Shown: positions 11,089 through 23,171, numbered from the stretch's first letter. The stretch is 64,000 nucleotides of DNA from Niebla homalea (GCA_019925105.1 JAHGAU010000002.1:248001-312000), one strand, 5' to 3'. Notes: generated from the sequence alone by a model not told the origin. Translations and numbers: made by a program.

Positions 11089-12783
11089 TCACCACAGCAT
11101 TTGCATCTCGACCTCGAAACACCTTAGCCCCGTTGCCGAAAACGGCTTGCAAGCGACAAAAATATCAAGATCTGGTGCTACTCGACCTACATGTTGATCG
11201 CCCTCAAACAAAAGAAAGGGCTCTGGCTGCCCTGTCTGTATCTGGCCAAGCCGGTCATCATAACCCTCTTGGCTTGGAAGCATTCGCTGTGGTCCGCCGT
11301 CTAGAGGAGTCGTATCGTCGAAGAAAAAGAGCTCCAGGGGTGCGGCCTCGCAAACGAGATGAGGAAGTCGTATAACCATGGCTTGAAACCTACTACTGCG
11401 TCCGCTCGGCACGTAATCCACCACCACATAGTCTCGCCCATCGGAACTTCCTACAGCATCATGTGGGGTGAGCCAGATATCATAACGAAGATAAAGGGAT
11501 GGTTTCCCCTGCTCATCTGGATCAGGATTTCCCCTGGACCTAAAATAAGAAGATCTAAAGGCTCTCGATTTGCTCACTGTATGATCTTTGATCAAAAAGG
11601 AGCCCCGTCCAGCGGAACCAGGACGATTGCCTCGACCCTGAGAAGATTGAGTATCTGAGGATTTGTCGAAATCGAATCTCCACGGCAGTACCCTTCTCGC
11701 TCGGGTGGCTCCTGGTAGGGTCTCGATCGGCTCGAGGAGTAACGATACCAGCTTCTCTGGGTGCGCGTTATTCTCTTCGAAGCAACGTAGATAAGTCTCA
11801 AAGGGTCTACGCGTGCTCTGCTGCCCAGTCTTGCCAGTGAAAGATTTGAATTCGATCTGCAAGCCCTGATGGGTCATCTGATATGGGCTCCTGTAAAGCT
11901 CAGAGCCTTGATGGATCACCTGATACGGGCCCCTGTAATCCAGCCCTGCTCGTATCGGCTTCACCCTTGCGGAATCGGCAAAGTTAGAGGGAGAAGTAGC
12001 AAGCATGCCACTTGTCCATAGGCTCTTGTCAGTCCAGGCAAAAATCGATTCGTCATCACTCGACCGAAGAATCTCGAGCTGTAACCGCCTGAACGCCTTA
12101 TCCCCTTCACCATAGAGTAGCGGCATGTTGATGTCAAATAATCCCAGCAGGCAATACGCTATGTCTTCAGCCCTTGTAGTCTTCCTATTCGCGGCCCAGG
12201 AGAACTTCTGCGCCACACTCGCCTGTTCCGGCCATTTGAAGAAAAGATTTTCTATTTTGGTTATACAAGCAAGTCTATCGGTCAAGTGAGACTTTTTGCC
12301 AAAGCACTTCCATCTGGAGTCAAAAAACTCGACCCATGCGGGCGCAAGCAACTCTTGAAGCGTCCACCCCCGGGTAAACCATCTGCTTTTCCCTAGATTG
12401 CTCAATGCAGACTCCCTCTCATTGTCATCCCATGTCCTTGGGTTTTCACCAGGCGCAATTTGAAAGTCAGATATATACGCGAAGCATACTTCGGCAGAAT
12501 GGTACCAATGATACATCGAGTTTATGGCTTCAGATAACTCTGCAGAGCTTGACTTATCAATGCAACATGTATCAATCCACACATAAATAAGCCCATGCTC
12601 CGCAGTCAGGCGGCAACTATGTTTGATCTTTTCGTACCCTTTCAGAGATCGCGATCTCCATTTAGCAAATTGCGGAAACGTGACCTCTTCATCTCCCCAG
12701 GTGTGGGACAGGATTGCGTATAGCGGTACCTTGTCGCCTACGAATTCCTCCAATTTACGTGTCGACACGTTGATCAGGCGCAT
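11089..12783 (-). CDS. HET-domain (heterokaryon incompatibility) protein
   Basis: A single-exon, 564-residue protein from ATG 12783. The N-terminus MRLINVSTRKLEEF followed by YAILSHTWGDEEV (residues about 21-33) is the classic start of a HET domain. DTCCIDKSSSAELSEAINSM (about 92-111), WYHSAEVCFAYI and SRWFTRGWTLQELLAP complete its conserved blocks. A region with YCLLGLFDINMPLLYGEG follows. No NACHT or WD40 repeats come after it; the C-terminal half is an unassigned polar region. HET proteins drive cell death on fusion of genetically unlike hyphae. The frame is uninterrupted, so the gene is probably functional. Which partner locus it answers to is unknown. Confidence 0.92.
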   Translation of the reverse strand: MRLINVSTRKLEEFVGDKVPLYAILSHTWGDEEVTFPQFAKWRSRSLKGYEKIKHSCRLTAEHGLIYVWIDTCCIDKSSSAELSEAINSMYHWYHSAEVCFAYISDFQIAPGENPRTWDDNERESALSNLGKSRWFTRGWTLQELLAPAWVEFFDSRWKCFGKKSHLTDRLACITKIENLFFKWPEQASVAQKFSWAANRKTTRAEDIAYCLLGLFDINMPLLYGEGDKAFRRLQLEILRSSDDESIFAWTDKSLWTSGMLATSPSNFADSARVKPIRAGLDYRGPYQVIHQGSELYRSPYQMTHQGLQIEFKSFTGKTGQQSTRRPFETYLRCFEENNAHPEKLVSLLLEPIETLPGATRARRVLPWRFDFDKSSDTQSSQGRGNRPGSAGRGSFLIKDHTVSKSRAFRSSYFRSRGNPDPDEQGKPSLYLRYDIWLTPHDAVGSSDGRDYVVVDYVPSGRSSRFQAMVIRLPHLVCEAAPLELFFFDDTTPLDGGPQRMLPSQEGYDDRLGQIQTGQPEPFLLFEGDQHVGRVAPDLDIFVACKPFSATGLRCFEVEMQMLW

Positions 12784-13396
12784 GGTCAATCAGGGGGACT
12801 TAGGCTCGAAAATATCAGAACAACAGCTGTATACACTGAATCAATCAAGCCTTGATGCCGAATTACTCTGCAGAAGTTCAAAGTATGCCATAATGACTTG
12901 TATATCAGCCAAGTTCGAGAGATTGAGAAGCATAAGATAGAACTTGTGTCCAGCCTGACGGCACCACCATAATTGAGCTAGCTCTTTCGAGGCAAGTACG
13001 CTTATGCCGAAATTTGGTCTCTCCTCTTCGCACCCCAATCCTTACACTACTGGCTTCCCAGTTGCACTTAGGCCCGTCGAATAAAGAATATCGGTACGCA
13101 CAATCAATGGGGCTGTTCTTGCAAAGTTCAATTGGCCCTGTGTGAGATCACCACAGCATCATTTCATCCTGCCTATGGTACCGATCAATCCTCTGGTACC
13201 AATACTGCTATTTACATGCATGGAACTTATATTTATGGAACAGAACGGAAGGTTTTGATGGGATGCGGAAGTTGGAATTTCGAATCAAATTTTTTCCTTT
13301 GCGTATGTTGAATACACTCCAAAAGTATAAGCTCTCACACCAACCTATCGATTTCTTGCATCTTCACGATTCTTCGACACTTGTTCTGTCCAATCA
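12784..13396. other. Intergenic, nothing recognised
   Basis: About 610 bases upstream of the HET start and downstream of the secreted-protein 3' end. It contains the HET promoter. No gene is seen. Confidence 0.4.
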
Positions 13397-14120
13397 TCAC
13401 TTGTTGAGAACGTAGCGTGCAGTATCAAACGCTAATCCGTTTACCACCGGGTCCATCTGAATGATTGTCACATTCTCCAACGGTTCTTGGAAGCTATCAG
13501 GCAAGACTGCATGCATCATGGGTACTGGTTCCACGGGGCTGACTGGAGGAGTAAAACGTGAACTCCGTCGATGCCATCTCTTGACCGCCCTTGGCGAAGC
13601 CATCGACCGAAATAGTGCACTGGCTGGCAACCGCGACGATGTTCTCGGTGGTGCGGACCCCGCAACCAAAGCAAAAGTCGTAGAAAGAGAAGGAATTGTA
13701 AGGGGCGGCAATCGCGAGCGAGGGTGTGCCGTTTGTGCTCTGCTCAAGAGACGAAGTGACCAATCTGCGAGCCGTGTCAGAAGTGGAATTCCCACCTGCT
13801 TAGACTTCACAGTCGCATACCTGTTGGGCGGTGTATTGCTTGCAACTCCACCTACAGCAACATTGCCTGTGGTGGCTCTATCCCATGCGTTATATGTCAG
13901 ACCCTTGTAAGTGCCGATGGGTGAGTGGACAAGTGTGTTCCTGGTGAGGTCGTCATACTGAAAAGGCGTGAGTATATGAGGAATCACTTTTGCCCCAGGG
14001 TGGGCCTGGACACGTCAATGGGGGCTTGATACATACGTCAGCCGTCTTCAGGGAAGCCGTCGTAGCCAAGTCGAAGACCGCACTAAGCATCACCAACGCT
14101 GAAGACAATTGGATCTTCAT
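13397..14120 (-). CDS. Small secreted protein, possible frameshift near the C-terminus
   Basis: ATG 14120 opens an exon (14120-14037) with a secretion signal, MKIQLSSALVMLSAVFDLAT. Exon 2 (13957-13821) begins YDDLTRNTLVHSPIGTYKGL, and exon 3 starts at 13764. The core reads NSFSFYDFCFGCG and VAVASQCTISVDGFAKGG, a pattern I know from abundant, functionally undefined secreted fungal proteins with a beta-rich fold. The frame then runs into TGA at 13497-13499. The family-like C-terminus (MMHAVLPDSFQEPLENVTII) is in another frame that is open to 13397. The switch lies at the four-base homopolymer 13553-13556. It is either a true frameshift or a base-calling error. Extracellular or cell-wall location is inferred from the signal peptide. 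Confidence 0.6.
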
Positions 14121-16329
14121 CGTGGTAAAAAGTAACAAAAGAAGTAATAAATAGACTGGCTAAGATGTCTAATAGTGTGAAAGAGCGGGGACTGCGGTTT
14201 TATATCTCAATCGCAGAAAGATCGGCGATGAAGACGCGTTACGGATAACCGCTCAGATTCGCCTCAGAGATGGGTTTCGCTCGCGTCATCCCTGTAATCC
14301 GAATCCGGCCATCTCATGACCCAAGAATCGGCCTGTATTATGATCAGGTATGTCATATGCAAGGGTAGATGGCACACGCGATCAAAAGAGCCGCCATTGA
14401 TGTCGTCGTGAAAGGCAGAACAAGAATTGTAAGTAGCATGCCAGATTGCCATCTTGAACTACTACTGTTTCCCTCATGAGGTTTCGTTGATACAGGTTGA
14501 GTGGTTTAGGGTGTCAGACACACGACAAATCGTTTCGCAAACGCTCCCAATGCGAGGAAGCATCTCGGCTTGTAATTCTCCGTTTCTGCAAAGCTACCTC
14601 CGTGGGCTCTTCCGACGACGATCGATCTGCGGTCACATGTTGCATAACTAGACAATCGATGTCGATCCTTCCATATACTTCGAGAAGTTCCGGCAAAGAG
14701 GCAAGGATCAAAAGAAGAATGCGGCACAGCAACCTTTAAAACTAATATTGCATCTTATGGAGAATTATGTGCTCGGCTACAAATACAACTTTCGGCGGTC
14801 GTCGGTAACAAGATGTACGGGACTGGACGAGAGGCACATTCCTTGAAGATGGTGCCACCTTGAACTCATCTCTTAACACCCATGTCAACACGCTTCTACA
14901 CAGCCAGGGTCTCTTTGAAGCAGTATGGCAAACTTCGATTGCCATCATTCAAAAATTCATGTTCCGACCAATACCATCAGTCATGGTTGTCGAATCTCAA
15001 AGTGTTTACCCAGAGCAGGTGTTTGCCTTTTTAGCGACCACGCGCACAATGAGGATGACCACCGACATGCATGGACGTAGCTTACATCATAGAAGCCGTG
15101 CAGCATGACACTGAACAGACATTGCCATCCATCTCATCAACACGACCATGAAGCCTTTGATGGCGCTATCAATTAGAGGCAAGGTTCCTAAGGATATGCT
15201 TTGGCTCTGATACCAACTTCCTCATCAGCTCCTCGGCTATTGTGAAGGATTCCATTTCCATGGGCTCGCAAGCTCTATCATGCCCTGGCGAAGAGTTTTA
15301 TTCTTGAGCCTATATGCCAAACAACCCATCATTCATAGAATATTCAATCCAAACACCTAGCTCGCCACATCGTGGTGTTACTCGCTCGAAGATTGGAAGA
15401 GTGGTGATCAGGCTTGATCGCCGATGGGACCTCGAACGATGCCAGTGTACAGGGTACGTGGACACTCCACACCCCTCCGTCCAAACCAGTGAGAGGTAAT
15501 AGAAGGCGCCTGATCATGAGGCCACTGTCATCGTCCTATCATCCTGGAAATAACCAGACCTGTTGGAGGTGTGCTGGCTTAAACTGGGAATGTGGATTGG
15601 GACTCTCCTTAATAAAATGCTCCTGCAAATAGCATCCCTCTTTCTTATTCCTGATATCCGTCAACGTCAGACTTGGACTGTGCTTTCATCATCATCCCAA
15701 AGGTGTCAGGACATACCACTGAATGAAGATCTGTGGGTATAACTTAATCTTGCCAGGTTTTAACAAAAGCGAGGGCACGTCTTTATACGTACTCTCTTAT
15801 GATCAGCTAGCAGTCAAACTCACTTCCTTGACTGCACTAGACTTGATACATTGGCATTGGCCAGCATGTTCAGGTAACGACCTCTACTGCTCCTGAAATG
15901 CAACGATGCGGAAGCTAGAAGCTATCTATACAAGTAAACTTCGGGCACTTGAGGAAAGAGCCGGCTAAAGATCCGCTCTTCAACCTGTCTGGCTTCCTAA
16001 TGCTCACGGAACAATCTCACGCAATACGATCCAAAAGCGAAGATGTTTCAAAGTACTAGTAGGTAGTATATGAATGGACGAACGCCTTTTTTTCTCTCCA
16101 AACGTCTATCATCTAATCGTGGTTGCTATATAAGAAAAAAAATCGCTGCCCTCTCCGCTACAAAAGACAATTGAATTGTTTCCCCCACCAAACCCCTCAC
16201 AAAAGCCTTTTTTCCCCCAACCCTTCGCTTTTTGCGTCAATCTCTGGTGATGAAAACCCAAGCATGCCAAAAGGACCCCCCCCCCCCCACCTTTCCCCCT
16301 TCCAAAACCCTCCAAGACCAACCCCATCC
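14121..16329. other. 2.2 kb gene-free stretch
   Basis: No open frame shows a recognised domain or consistent coding character. The right end, towards 16329, contains a C homopolymer of about 14 bases (near 16277) and pyrimidine-rich sequence belonging to the 3' end of the next gene. Confidence 0.4.
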
Positions 16330-17227
16330 CTACCCCCTCCTCTCCCTCCTCATCCTCCCCCCCGCCGCCGCCGCCGCATCCGTGGGCTCGACAGGCGGAT
16401 CCGAATTCGTCGCCGTCGCCGTCGCCGTACCAGTCTTAGCAACATCATACTGGCCATTCACCTCGCCATAGATATAACTGGGGCTGGGGCTCGCGGTGGG
16501 CGCGGGGGGCGTGTAGGGCGCTGGACTCCCACCATCAGCACCGCCACCACCACCGTCACTGGGGCCGTTGGGGCCGTCGTAGGGGACTATGAGGGCGCCG
16601 TCCTGGCAGGCGGTGCCGGCGGCGACTTGGCCCATTGAGATGAGGCCGCCTGGGTGGGTGGTTAGGGGGATTCGAGGGAGTGAGTGGATTCTTGAGCGTG
16701 GGGGGAGAAGGGGGGGGGGGGAGGTATCACACTTCTTGATTGTTGTGTTGGGGGGGGTTTCGAATTTGCTGGGAAGGCAGGGAAAAGGGGGCGGGAGAAT
16801 AAGGGGTAAAGAACTCTTGGGTCGGGAGAGTGTATGGGTGTGTGGGTGGGTGGTGGTGCTCTTAGTAGACGAGCGACTCACCATGATCGCACCGGTACCA
16901 CGTGTACCCGGACTCCCCACACACGATCGCCCCGTCCTCGGCGCAGTACCCGGCATTGTCGGCCCCGATGCGCCCGATCAGGTCGCTCAGATCGGCGGGG
17001 AGGTAGCACGTCGTGCCCGCGGCGGTGTTGCCCATGAAGACGTAGCGGGTGCCGCCGTTGACGTCGTTGCCGTTGTCCTGGGCGCACTGGGCCCATTCGC
17101 GGGAGGAGGGGCAGTAGAAGGCGCCGACGGTGCAGGGCAGGTTGGGGAGCTGCGGGTAGGCGGAGCCGGTCGGGTACCAGGTCGAGTAGGTGGAGGTGGC
17201 GGAGGGGTTGGCTACGATGAAAGACAT
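16330..17227 (-). CDS. Cysteine-rich protein with two CBM19-like (chitin-binding type) modules
   Basis: Two exons, 17227-16882 (donor GTGAGT) and 16649-16330 (acceptor CCCAG), join in frame to about 220 residues. Module 1 is C-TVGAFYC, WAQC and a later AAGTTC. Module 2 is YCAEDGAIVC, WYRC and VAAGTAC. Each has four cysteines with the spacing C-x5-C ... W-x-x-C ... GT-x-C, matching carbohydrate-binding module family 19. The C-terminal half is a Gly/Pro/Ser/Thr-rich linker ending in Ala-rich and basic residues, with no catalytic domain. The called start (MSFIVANPSATSTYSTW) is not a signal peptide. A hydrophobic leader-like stretch on the same strand near 17600-17660 might be an upstream exon. 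A likely role is cell-wall chitin binding or shielding. Confidence 0.65.
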
Positions 17228-18397
17228 GGGGAGGAGGGTGGAGGGGTCAGGAGGAATGGAAGTAGCAGAGGCGGAGCGACGGAGGTGTTGCACAAGGGGT
17301 GGGCGAGGACGGAAGGTTTGGGTTGGAGTAGCGGGCTGTCTGGCAATGCTATGGCTGGTGAGTGTGTTAGGATTAGGTGGTCTGACTACTTCCTTGATCT
17401 TGAGGGAGGACAGATCAAGGAAACGAGGGGGGAAACAAGGTGAGCGAGGAAGCGTACAGGTATTTTTATGAGCTTGACTCAATAACCAGCTAGTTGAAAG
17501 ATCGTGAGATACTCAGGATATCCTGCCCGAGTAGTACGTGTAGCGAGTGTGTGAGGTGAACTTCAAGTATTGCAGTTTAGGTTCGGCTTTTTGCCAGAGA
17601 GTAAAGGTACTGAGCAAGCAAAGAAGTGGAAAGGCAGCATCCGCTTCATATACTGGAGCAAGAGGGAGAGGATGTGGAGGAATGTTCGCCTAGCCTCAGC
17701 TACCGGGTAACGCAATAGCACGTGAAGTTGATCGCTCCAGCCTCCTATGTTGTAAAAGGGAGCTGCATACCTGCCAACCCCTGGCAACGCGTGGAGACGC
17801 GTCTCCTGAGGGATCTGAAGAATGTCTCAGATAGGACAGGGTCATTTGAAGGCTGGGTGAATGAGTTGATTTTCAAGCTTCCAAGAGTGAGGATGCGTAT
17901 GCTGTGCGCTCGCCTCTTGCGCTTCGTGCGGTACAACCCAGTACATCGTACAAGTTTTCCATAATTTCAACTCTCCAGGCGGGTGCTGAAGGCCAATGCC
18001 TAGCTTAGTGGCCAACCTGTTGCAAGCACCAGGACCGTAGTTAAACAATAGCTCAAAATCCGAATGCCTATATTGTTGGATGCACGCTACAAAGCTTTCG
18101 TTCATGATAGAGACAGTTAGTCAGTCAGTCATCGTTCATGATAGAGACAGTCGGTCAGTCAGTCATCTCAGAGAGGGAGAGATCTTCGTTAATCGTACAG
18201 CACCGCCTTACCCCAAATTCCAAAGTAGTCCGCCAAGTCTTGACGCGCCTTGCGCGCTTCGGCTTCCAGAAGCCGAGTTTGGTGACGGCGCGAGATGTGT
18301 TTGACATATCACCCATGTTTCATAGCCATGTCCTCTTGCGGTATCGTTTGCATCCTCATATATATGACGCCAGACTGTCTCGCTCCAAGACGAGTCA
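17228..18397. other. Intergenic, contains a short tandem repeat
   Basis: About 1.2 kb between the CBM19-like gene start and the AGC-kinase 3' end. Apart from the tandem repeat at 18099-18166 and a possible leader exon near 17600-17660, I see no supported gene. Confidence 0.4.
18099..18166. repeat. Tandem repeat, 2 x 34 bp
   Basis: CGTTCATGATAGAGACAG begins both units, at 18099 and 18133. The units differ at only two positions (TTAG versus TCGG), both transitions. Each unit ends in a GTCAGTCAGTCAT microrepeat, so replication slippage is the likely origin. Confidence 0.85.
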
Positions 18398-20641
18398 TCA
18401 CCTCCTGCTCTTGCCGCTCTCTTCGCTTCTATGATGGGCGTGATCCTCTCCATCGTGATGCAGTGTCACACTGTTAAACTCCTCAAACGGATCTGCCATC
18501 TCTCCTCTCGGAGTAGCCAGCCCACTGTCCAGCGGCACACCCTTTAATCCGGTACCTGGTGGACCCAACAGACCATCTTTCGTAACACCACCTTTCCCAA
18601 CTAAAGCCCCCTCACCCACTGCTTTGTCTCCTTTCTTCAGACTATCCGTATTGATCGTCAGTCCATTGCCCATATCGACACTGCTTTGACTCTCCTTGAC
18701 GTTGCGGAAGTTCAAAGTATCAATGGCGCGGCCTTGATGTGGGATCATGGGTGGTTTCATATGGCGAAGTAGAGCCCATTGGGTACTGCGGAAGAAAGGA
18801 TGAGTCTTTACGTCGGACGCGCCTGCGCGAGAACCGATACGTCGAAGCTCGTCTTTGATAAGGAGTTTGCGAATGAGAGATTTGCAAAGGCTAGGAGAGG
18901 TTTAGCCAAATGGAGGCAATTCGGGCAATGGACATATTAGGGATACTTGGGGGGGGCTCACTTTGATATTTGCGGCGCACCAGAGTGCTCGGGGAAAGGA
19001 ACATCATCCCTCAGGATATTGGCGAAGGTCTGATTGCGACTCTTCCCTTTGAACGGGGTTGTCCCATAGAGCATCTCGTAGACCAGTATTCCCAGAGTCC
19101 ACCAGTCGACGGCGCTAGTATGGCCGCATCCTTTGATGACCTCAGGAGCTATGTATTCTTCTGTACCAACAAACGAATTGGTACGAAAGTTAGCAATGCA
19201 GGACTTCGTGTCTATCGTGGGGAGTGAGGTGGGTGTAGCGCCATTGCGGCCGACGATCATTGTTGGAGCGCCGCCAGGGCCCGATTGCTTTGAAAGATCA
19301 AAATCTGACAACATGATGTGTCCTGATTGATGAAGGAGGATGTCTGATTCGATTAGCATGGCTGTCCAAGATCTAGCAATTGATTGCGTACTTTCTGGCT
19401 TTAGGTCACGATATATGAAACCCATGAGGTGGAGGTACTCGAGTGCAGCCGTGACCTCGCCAGCATAGAATCTTGCGTCGTCTTCAGGGATGCACTTTCC
19501 GGGTCGTGTCTGTAGTGCTACTTATTGTGAGTCTAGACTGTCTTTAGTCCTGGGATTTGCCTCACCTCTGAAGAATTCTCCTCCACTGCAATATTCCATA
19601 CATAAATAGAGATGATCTTCGGACTGGAAGGAGTGGTAAAGGGTAACTATAAAGGGGTGGTTGCTTGTGGCCAAAATTTCCTGCTCCGCCAACGCTCGCT
19701 TGATCTTGTTTCTCTTGATCATCTCCTTCTTACTGAGTACTGGCGTCCGATCAGTATGTTGCCCGACCAACACGTTTGGATAGCCTACCTTTCATGGCAT
19801 ATAACCTGCTAGATCTCTTTTCGCGTACTAGATAAACCTTTCCTACATCGCCTTTGCCTATCAACTTGATTTTGTCAAAACTACCAGGTCCGACCTCAAC
19901 TTCTCTGACTTTGATCGAATTCGAGCTATATGTGCGCCGGAAAGCTATGGAATTTCGTATCTGTCCAGGCGAAGGTAGTGTACCATCTGGGTTGGGAACA
20001 GGCAATAGATGACCCTTGGGATGGTCCATCATGCCAAGGGAATCATCATTTGGATCATGTGCCAAGGATTCCTTGCCTAAATCTGCCGTTGACGGCCTCT
20101 CGTCATTGTTCGTATTGGAGAAGAGTCCTTGTGCATTTGGTGCGGATGCCACTCTCCGTAACTTTCTCGCCAACTCTTCTTTTCCTGCTGCTGTCGCTTG
20201 GTCATCCGCACCACTCACAGCTTCTATTTTGGCATCTTTCGGTGTGTCTGGGGGTGATGGCGGGACGCTGGTGTCGTTGTGATGCCTCAAAGCTGGAGGT
20301 CCTTGATGGGTGAAGTAGGGATTTGCCAAAGCCGTTGGGGACATTCCATTCTCCAAAGGATCACCTTCGCTGGCCACTGTGGTAGATCTGCTGCGATTCT
20401 TGCCTCCAAGAAATCGCGATTGTCTAAAGGAGCTCTTCTCAGGTTTCGGTGTTGGGAGCCCATGGTTATTTACGTGATTGCCCGAGCTGTTGATTCGAAA
20501 GAAGTTCTTGATTCTTTGAGGGAGATGAGTGGAGTTATTGGTGTGCTTGGAAGAGTTGGACAAGTCTGAGAAGTTCCGCTTCTCCAATTTCTCCGAAGGC
20601 ACTGCGGCCGTGTGAGAGGAAGAGCTGAAGAGCTGTGTCAT
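18398..20641 (-). CDS. nrc-2: AGC serine/threonine kinase of the Nrc2 / Fpk1-Kin82 family
   Basis: The N-terminal ~255 residues are a disordered Ser/Pro-rich arm. The kinase domain then shows the Gly loop [11 protein letters not shown], the lysine in [15 protein letters not shown], the catalytic loop YRDLKPE and DFDLSK in place of DFG, which is typical of this subfamily. It goes on to the activation segment [15 protein letters not shown], the [11 protein letters not shown] helix and an AGC tail. ATG 20641 is the first in-frame ATG. Introns follow 19789 (GTAGGC), near 19566 (GTGAGG), near 19391 (GTACGC) and near 18958 (GTGAGC); all joins are in frame. Relatives phosphorylate plasma-membrane lipid flippases (yeast Fpk1/Kin82), and the Neurospora homologue nrc-2 affects conidiation timing. 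The gene looks intact. Confidence 0.9.
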
Positions 20642-21569
20642 CCTCGTAGTTGCGGAGACGATCAAGGTCTGCACATAAGGTAGAAGTGTCAGAAGCTGAG
20701 GCGATCTTTTCGTGCAAGTTGGTTGAAGATCGTAGAGGAATGTAGATCAGTGCGAAGGTAAGGCCATGACAGGTGCGGGGGGCTGTAGTGCAAGATTGTC
20801 AACGAGTGTCTTCAAGGAGCATACATAGATGAAGCTCGATGGTGATGCTTAGATTGACACGATAAATACGAGTTGTCAGATTTGTTATTTTCAAAGGGAG
20901 GATGTCTGCAGAAGTTATTGAAGGTTGGAGGTACTCAGGTACTCGTGTCGTATCGGCTTGCTCAGTTGCTCACTAATGTGAACTTGGACTTTCACAGGGG
21001 GGACTCCTGATCGCGTTAGGAGGCTCCAAACACAGGGTCTAGACTAGGATTTTAGGCCGCATCGCCGGGGATGCGGGATCGTCCAACGTCCAAGCAGCCA
21101 GCCAGCCACGAAAGCCGTGGGCCTGCAGCCCGGTAGGCAGTCGCGATATTTAAACCTCGAGAGATGATGAGAATCATGAGATAGATCTATGCTGTTCCAG
21201 TCCAAGTTTGGCTCATCCCTCTTACACGATGGGTCATCATCACAAGCTGCCATCCATGAACGGCTAAAAGCCTTGAGACATGACAGCGCTAGGGAGAGGG
21301 TCCTTAGGTACCTTACGGAATAGACATCAGCCTTGATCAGGGAAAGCGGGGAGGTGAAGGCTATGGGCGATCTCCGCCGAGGTCGAAAGCACAGCAAATC
21401 AGGGTCCTATATCGCCACTACACACACTAGATACCTTCCTTTCCTACAGCATGCATTCATTCGAGCACGAAAGTTCGCGTATTTACAGGTACCAGGCATC
21501 TTTGTTGGCCGCGGGTATCCGCTGTCACATATGAGAAAGTACCATGGCTAGGCCAAGTATCATGGTCTA
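20642..21569. other. Intergenic, kinase promoter and ARP3 3' end
   Basis: About 930 bases. The kinase 5' region probably carries a long leader. I see no other coding sequence. Confidence 0.4.
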
Positions 21570-23171
21570 TCATGTGCTACCTGGCCCTCCGATCAGGTTG
21601 AATCTTCTCACGATACTTGGCCCAACTTCATCATACTCGGCCTTTGTATGACAGTAGCTCCTGAATTCAGGGGTTTGACCGAGCAGACTTCCTCCAAACC
21701 ATGGCCCGTGGCGTTGCCTTTTGTGGGTGACGACTTGCACATCCAACCCTCCACTCTTTTTACCACCACTTCGAACCTCCGACGCCCGAATTCGGCTGTC
21801 CACCATATGCTTGATGTCCCTCTGTAATCGCCTCCCGAAGTCTTTGTACAGCGTTGAGCCCCCTGATAAGACGATGTTCTTGTAAAGACCTCTCCGCACA
21901 TCGATTGGCGAAGATTGGATGACCCCATCCACCACGGTAGGTAAAGGCGTGAGGAAGTCCGATGAATATATTTCCGGGTTGAAGAAGATTTCGGGTGCGA
22001 GAAAGCGCTCATAGCCGACGTCGACGGTCACGCTCCGGCCATTGGGCGAGGTGACAGTGTGCTTCAAGAATCGATCTGGCTCTCGATCGAATCGGGCGAA
22101 TTCCTTGACGATATCTGGACAGACATAGCAATATTCTTCCTTCACTCTCTCTGCAGTCTTGAGACTGCTATCAGGCTCGCCCCGATCTCGCAGGAGGGAC
22201 TGGACGAAGTATGTGATATCTCGACCAGCGATGGGAATGCTTTTGATCGAACTCCCAATCACATAGCCTTCCGCGACAGGGATGACGTGGGTGACACCGT
22301 CTCCAGAGTCTATGACAGTCCCCGTCAAGGATCGATCAGTGACTTTGGACGAGGTCCATGAAGCTGCCAGGGCCAGGACTGCTTGAACAGCAATGTAGAG
22401 GCCAGCACAGTTGAATGATTCGAACATGATTTCGGCCGTGTTCTCACGGTTTTCGGGGGGATTGAGGGGCTAGGGCAGGCATCAGCATGGGAGCCCTCCA
22501 TCGCATGATATTTACCCACAGGCTCGGTGAGCAGGAAATAGTGATCTTCTGGCTCCACTCTCAGGTACTTGAATATTGAATTCGACCAGAACCGTTCCAT
22601 TTGATCCTAAGTCTCGTAAGCCGCGCACCTGCCATTGGTGCAATTGGTACTGGCCCACCCAGTTCTCAACCTGTCCATGTCGTACAGGGTAGTGTATGCC
22701 ATAACCTGACTTTCGTAAGCTTCGTGACCACTATAGTCGTCGCATCTCTTGATGACTAACCAGGACCACTTGCAGCGGTCAGAGCCTCATCTCCAATGAA
22801 GAAGTCAAGGTCCTCTGTCCCCCGCTTAGCCGACAGCGCGCCCCCGGATCCAGCTCCCCCTGTCAAGAAAGATGGCTTGTTTGCGACGGCCGGTCTTCCT
22901 GAACCTGATCCCCCTGAACCTCCGACGCCGCCCTTCGTGGCAATTGCGGTGGGGAAGACGAAGGAAGGAGAGTCATTTCCCGCGAAGCCTGGGGAATGTT
23001 AGGACAATGCCGCTTGAATCGGAACCCGATGAGGAATTATACCGAGCTTTGAGAAGCCTGTGCCACTGGTGCAAGGTCAGCTGGCATTCTCATGGCGTGA
23101 GAGCAGCAGAAAAGATGGGAGTGGCAGCAAGCTTACTTGTCGATGACGACGGCGGGCGTTTGTGAGGCCAT
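21570..23171 (-). CDS. arp3: Actin-related protein 3 (Arp2/3 complex)
   Basis: Start ATG 23171 gives [13 protein letters not shown] 23-base micro-exon (23065-23043) supplies GTGFSKLG, and the next exon gives [105 protein letters not shown] and a terminal [10 protein letters not shown] region follow. These are the actin-fold nucleotide-binding elements (phosphate 1 and 2 loops, adenosine loop) and Arp3-specific insertions. At least five introns are needed. All joins I checked keep the frame. The protein nucleates branched actin with Arp2 and works in endocytosis and hyphal growth. Confidence 0.93.
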
